From: Cytophagia bacterium
GTDB taxonomy: Bacteria; Bacteroidota; Bacteroidia; Cytophagales; Cyclobacteriaceae
Assembly (NCBI GenBank): GCA_013373005.1
Contig: JABXIP010000300.1
Coordinates: 1-9,095 of the forward strand
DNA: 9,095 bases
Reading direction: 5' to 3'
Part shown: positions 6,500 through 9,095 of the stretch, one piece after another
How the letters are laid out: each line of letters opens with the position of its first letter
Position numbering within the stretch: position 1 is the first letter of the stretch
The notes under the pieces: generated by a model
Databases searched by the model: none
What the model was told of the DNA's origin: nothing
Seen by the model: the letters and a program-made list of their open reading frames with translations, nothing else
Program-made: the position numbers and the translations under genes

Positions 6500-7423
6500 A
6501 TGACTCAAAAGACTGTTCTATTTCTTTCCTTTCTTTTATGCTTTCAAATCGCTTGGTCGCAAACTCAGCAGGCGGTTAGTGAAACTCCTGAAGACTCTAT
6601 TTCATATTGGAAAAATGGAGCCACATTCAGCTTGAATTTGCAACAAGTAGGACTCACCAACTGGGCAGCTGGGGGTAATTCATCTTTAGCGATTGGTGGC
6701 CTGGTGGAAGGCTTTACCAACTATGAAAGAGAAGAGGTGGTATGGGAGAACCGTGCCAAAATTGGCTATGGTATTATTAGAAATGGAGACAATACTAACC
6801 GTTTCGAAAAGACCGATGATGCAGTTATCCTTACCTCCAAGTATAGCCAGAAAATGAGTCAGGAGATTCTCATGACGGCTACCATCAATTTCAGAACTCA
6901 AATGGATGAAGGTTACAAGCTTGAAAATGTAGCGGGACAAACAGAGAAAAGGAGAGTTCTGATTTCAGATTTTATGGCCCCCGGCTACTTACAGGCATCA
7001 CTTGGTCTTACCTATCGCCCAACTGATTGGGGGCTTACAGCAACTCTGGCGCCATTCACGGGTCGTTTTACTTTTGTTTTGAACGATTCACTTTCTACTG
7101 CCGGATCGTTTGGAGTGGCCGCAGGAGAGCGCATTCGTTCTGAGGCTGGTATTTCTCTAACAGGAACTTTTGAAAAGACATTGATGAAGAATGTCGACTT
7201 GAAGACCGCCTATAACTTCTTCTCTAACTATGAGAAATTCCCGAATACCGTTGTGAATATAGAAGCAGGCCTGAACCTAAAAGTGAATGACTATATTCAG
7301 TCCAAGATTAATACGCAGCTTATCTATGATCACGATGTGAAAGTGACAAGGTCTGATGGTACCAGAGGGCGAGATATACAGCTGAAGAATGTAATTACCG
7401 TGGGCTTTACGCTGAAATTCTAG
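6500..7423 (+). CDS. DUF3078 family outer-membrane beta-barrel protein
   Basis: This 307-residue protein has a clear signal peptide (MTQK, a hydrophobic core, then IAWS before QTQQ, cleaved near residue 20). The mature part matches the Bacteroidota-specific DUF3078 family: YWKNGATFSLNLQQVGLTNW followed by AAGGNSSLAIGG, then W-x-N-R-A-K-IGYG. Alternating hydrophobic and polar strands with aromatic girdle residues continue to a terminal phenylalanine (GFTLKF), the usual outer-membrane barrel sorting signal. The family has no assigned biochemical function. It has its own promoter box and lies downstream of the transglycosylase, so both act in the envelope. Its TAG overlaps the dnaX stop on the opposite strand. 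Family membership is by eye; the barrel is inferred. Confidence 0.85.
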   Translation: MTQKTVLFLSFLLCFQIAWSQTQQAVSETPEDSISYWKNGATFSLNLQQVGLTNWAAGGNSSLAIGGLVEGFTNYEREEVVWENRAKIGYGIIRNGDNTNRFEKTDDAVILTSKYSQKMSQEILMTATINFRTQMDEGYKLENVAGQTEKRRVLISDFMAPGYLQASLGLTYRPTDWGLTATLAPFTGRFTFVLNDSLSTAGSFGVAAGERIRSEAGISLTGTFEKTLMKNVDLKTAYNFFSNYEKFPNTVVNIEAGLNLKVNDYIQSKINTQLIYDHDVKVTRSDGTRGRDIQLKNVITVGFTLKF

Positions 7424-8121
7424 AACTCAGGATCTAGCCCCAGTTTTTCCTGAAGGTCTTTTAAGGCAGGGTACTTTTTCTTCAGGTGCTCAAATTTCTC
7501 CCTATCCGTATAGAGCATTTTCCCCTTTTCAATTTCGCGTATTTCTGAGCTTAGACTGATGTGATCGTTCTGTAGTGAATCGCGCAAGAACAGCAGTAAG
7601 TCTGCCCTGAATCTTTCAAAAGTAGGCTCTAGAGCCTCATTGGCTATAGGTACGGTAATGTGCTTGTCCTCGACTGAGTAAGGTTCTTTGAGTATTAAAA
7701 GCTCCTGTTGCAGGCCTAATTCCTGACGTTTTGCAACAAACTGTTGCCAGGACTCTGCCAATTGTTCAGGAGTGAATTCTGTATCTCTAACAGTTCCTAC
7801 AACCTGTGGTTCATCTTCCTTCTCCTCATCTTCCGGCTTTTGCATCGAAGCCTTGAGAGAATTCAAGTCAGTAGGAATTGCCATAGTTTTTCCTGCAGAA
7901 GGCCTTTTGAATTTCGGTCGTTCAATTGGCTCCTGCACGGGTTTGGCTTCAGGCTCAGGATCGGACTGCCGTACAACAGGTGGAGGAGTGCTACTAGGAG
8001 CTTCAGAAGCTATTTCTGACACAGGGTTCTCCTGAGCTATCGTAGGCTCGGCTTGCTCTTTTTCTTTTGGAATTTGTGATTTGACCGCTTGGGATTTGCC
8101 TTCTTCAGGCTGCTCTAGAAT
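7420..8121 (-). CDS. dnaX: DnaX tau-specific C-terminal extension, reached by -1 frameshift
   Basis: This 233-residue segment follows the slippery A-run in the -1 frame; the full frameshifted product spans 7420-9095. It starts ILEQPEEGKSQ, runs through a Pro/Glu/Lys-rich linker (about 8100-7860, including SSTPPPVVRQ) and a conserved-looking patch near KFKRPSAGKTM. It then forms a compact helical domain from TPEQLAESWQQF to the end, finishing with KYPALKDLQEKLGLDPEF, typical of Bacteroidota DnaX C-termini. In other bacteria the tau tail contacts the polymerase alpha subunit and DnaB helicase. No plausible independent start exists near the A-run; an in-frame ATG at 8253 lies inside the ATPase-core coding region and yields non-family sequence before the run. 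The tail is well formed and free of stops, which argues that it is translated. Confidence 0.85.
   Translation of the reverse strand: MLEQPEEGKSQAVKSQIPKEKEQAEPTIAQENPVSEIASEAPSSTPPPVVRQSDPEPEAKPVQEPIERPKFKRPSAGKTMAIPTDLNSLKASMQKPEDEEKEDEPQVVGTVRDTEFTPEQLAESWQQFVAKRQELGLQQELLILKEPYSVEDKHITVPIANEALEPTFERFRADLLLFLRDSLQNDHISLSSEIREIEKGKMLYTDREKFEHLKKKYPALKDLQEKLGLDPEF
8098..8110 (-). other. Short hairpin downstream of the dnaX slippery run
   Basis: On the minus strand GCCT-GAAGA-AGGC gives a 4-bp stem with a 5-nt loop, starting 10 nt after the A-run. Frameshift stimulators are usually longer and closer, so this is a weak candidate only. Confidence 0.2.
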
Positions 8122-9095
8122 TTTTTTTTTGATGAGTCGTCCGAAACGCTCACGTCTGCCAATTGAAGGGCCTTGGTCAAATGTGCCATCTTCAATAATG
8201 CCAGTTCTACATGAAGCCGCTGATTCTTGCTGCCCTTGTAGTGAATATCGCATTGGTTGGCAATATTCAGCGCTGTCAATAGAAAGGACATGGGTACCTC
8301 ATTGGCCTGAGTCTGATACTTAGCTTTCACTGTATCTGAAACTTCCAGCAATTGAATGGTAGCATTGTCTTTAGAAACCATAAGGTCTCTGAAATGGCCA
8401 CTTAGTCCAATAATGAAGTTGTGTCCATCGAAGCCCTTTTTTAGAATCTCATCGAAGATCAATAAGGTCTCAGAAGTGTTTTGAGCCAGCAGGCTTTCCG
8501 TCATTCTGAAGTAATAATCATAATCCAGAATGTGGAGGTTGTCGATGGTGGCCTGATAAGTTACTTTCTTGCCATGCGAGAAAGTTACAATCAGATCGAA
8601 GAGAGAAAGAGCATCTCTCATGGCTCCATCAGCCTTTTGTGCAATGAGGTTGAGTGCTTCATCTTCAGCCTCAATTCCTTCTTTCTCAACAATCATTTTC
8701 AGCTGACCAGAGATGTCGCTTACCTCAATTCTATTGAAGTCAAAAATCTGACAACGGGAAAGGATGGTAGGAATTACCTTGTGCTTCTCTGTTGTGGCCA
8801 GAATGAAAATAGCATAAGAAGGTGGTTCCTCCAGGGTTTTCAAAAATGCATTGAAGGCCTGGTTAGAAAGCATGTGCACCTCATCAATGATATATACCTT
8901 GAATTTGCCTTGCTGCGGAGGATATCGCACCTGATCGATCAGGTTTCTGATATCATCTACAGAGTTGTTAGAGGCAGCATCGAGTTCATAGATGTTAAAG
9001 GAGTCGTTGCCTAAAAGCGGATTGTCAATGGATTGTTCGTTGATTAACCTGGCCACAATTCTGGCGCAAGTGGTTTTACCAACCCCTCTCGGACC
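8115..9095 (-). CDS. dnaX: DNA polymerase III gamma/tau subunit, zero-frame ATPase core (gamma-like), N-terminus outside window
   Basis: The frame is open from the right edge to TAG at 8115-8117, giving 326 residues; about 40 N-terminal residues are missing. DnaX is the AAA+ motor of the clamp loader that places the sliding clamp on DNA. Walker A is visible at the edge (GPRGVGKTTCAR, Lys codon 9075-9077). Then come ELDAASNNSVDDIR, Walker B with DEVH (8874-8885), TLEEPPSYAIFILATTEKHK with sensor 1, and the arginine-finger motif ILSRCQIFDF. The lid and collar domains follow (GAMRDALSLFDL; FIIGLSGHFRDLM). The zero frame ends SDDSSKKKF just after a run of ten A. The four-Cys zinc module normally found between Walker A and ELDAAS is absent, replaced by about 15 residues. 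Identity is certain; the use of a gamma product is inferred. Confidence 0.95.
   Translation of the reverse strand, partial: GPRGVGKTTCARIVARLINEQSIDNPLLGNDSFNIYELDAASNNSVDDIRNLIDQVRYPPQQGKFKVYIIDEVHMLSNQAFNAFLKTLEEPPSYAIFILATTEKHKVIPTILSRCQIFDFNRIEVSDISGQLKMIVEKEGIEAEDEALNLIAQKADGAMRDALSLFDLIVTFSHGKKVTYQATIDNLHILDYDYYFRMTESLLAQNTSETLLIFDEILKKGFDGHNFIIGLSGHFRDLMVSKDNATIQLLEVSDTVKAKYQTQANEVPMSFLLTALNIANQCDIHYKGSKNQRLHVELALLKMAHLTKALQLADVSVSDDSSKKKF
8121..8130 (-). other. dnaX: A10 slippery run: programmed -1 frameshift or transcriptional slippage site in dnaX
   Basis: The mRNA-sense strand has ten consecutive A, read in the zero frame as TCA-AAA-AAA-AAA-TTC-TAG. It contains the heptamer A-AAA-AAA, which allows tandem -1 slippage as in Escherichia coli dnaX (A-AAA-AAG). 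It is also long enough for RNA polymerase slippage, as described for Thermus dnaX (A9). A -1 shift, or one extra A, enters the long tail frame. One A fewer gives a third frame that stops within a few codons (TGA). A homopolymer sequencing error is the main alternative. Confidence 0.7.

Noticed and set aside
7744..8035. Two plus-strand open frames opposite the dnaX tail
   Set aside because: Antisense shadows of the Pro/Glu-rich tau linker; Ser/Arg/Phe-rich translations without domain features or promoter.
8121..8130. The dnaX split read as a true inactivating mutation
   Set aside because: Clamp-loader function is essential, the core is complete in the zero frame, and the break sits exactly on a slippery run at the core/tail boundary where programmed slippage is known in other bacteria. 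A homopolymer sequencing error remains possible.
7420..8253. A separate 277-residue gene starting at ATG 8253 on the minus strand
   Set aside because: Its first ~40 residues are an out-of-frame reading of the dnaX core; only the part after the A10 run looks like real protein, so it is the tau tail rather than a separate gene.
8481..9014. 177-residue plus-strand open frame
   Set aside because: It lies wholly antisense to the dnaX ATPase core, whose motifs are unmistakable; no recognisable protein features.

Overview
The window looks like ordinary chromosomal DNA from a Bacteroidota bacterium, most likely a marine Cytophagales-type lineage. This placement is inferred from protein families (DUF3078 outer-membrane protein, LysM-rich MltD-like transglycosylase, Bacteroidota-style DnaX), from TAnnTTTG-type -7 promoter boxes close to start codons, and from the lack of clear Shine-Dalgarno sequences. 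No rRNA, tRNA, CRISPR array, insertion sequence or prophage gene was seen.

Left part, all minus strand (1-2427). The order of transcription is a family 9 glycosyltransferase (LPS heptosyltransferase type), a small type II toxin-antitoxin pair, and the N-terminal part of an Xaa-Pro aminopeptidase that runs off the left edge. The antitoxin is intact. The RelE/ParE toxin is broken by an exact 10-bp tandem duplication; removing one copy restores a complete 95-residue toxin. A perfect 12-bp palindrome in front of the antitoxin is a candidate operator.

Middle (2428-2652) is a 225-bp divergent intergenic region. It holds promoter-like boxes for both flanking genes and two inverted-repeat structures resembling degenerate REP-type intergenic repeats.

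Centre, plus strand (2653-6415), is a tight three-gene operon: an M16 zinc protease, a caffeoyl-CoA-type O-methyltransferase, and a secreted lytic transglycosylase with several LysM domains. The genes overlap by 1 nt (TAATG) and 4 nt (GTGA), so translation is probably coupled. A DUF3078 outer-membrane protein follows from its own promoter (6500-7423).

Right part, minus strand (7420-9095), is dnaX, the clamp-loader subunit of DNA polymerase III, cut off at its N-terminus by the window edge. Its reading frame is split at a run of ten A residues. The zero frame stops two codons after the run and gives a gamma-like ATPase core. A -1 shift, or one extra A in the mRNA, continues into a 233-residue tau-like tail. 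The usual cysteine zinc module between Walker A and the ELDAAS segment is missing. dnaX and the DUF3078 gene converge and share a CTAG in which both stop codons lie.

The most notable signals are the duplication-disrupted toxin and the slippage-dependent dnaX. No wholly new multi-gene system is evident.
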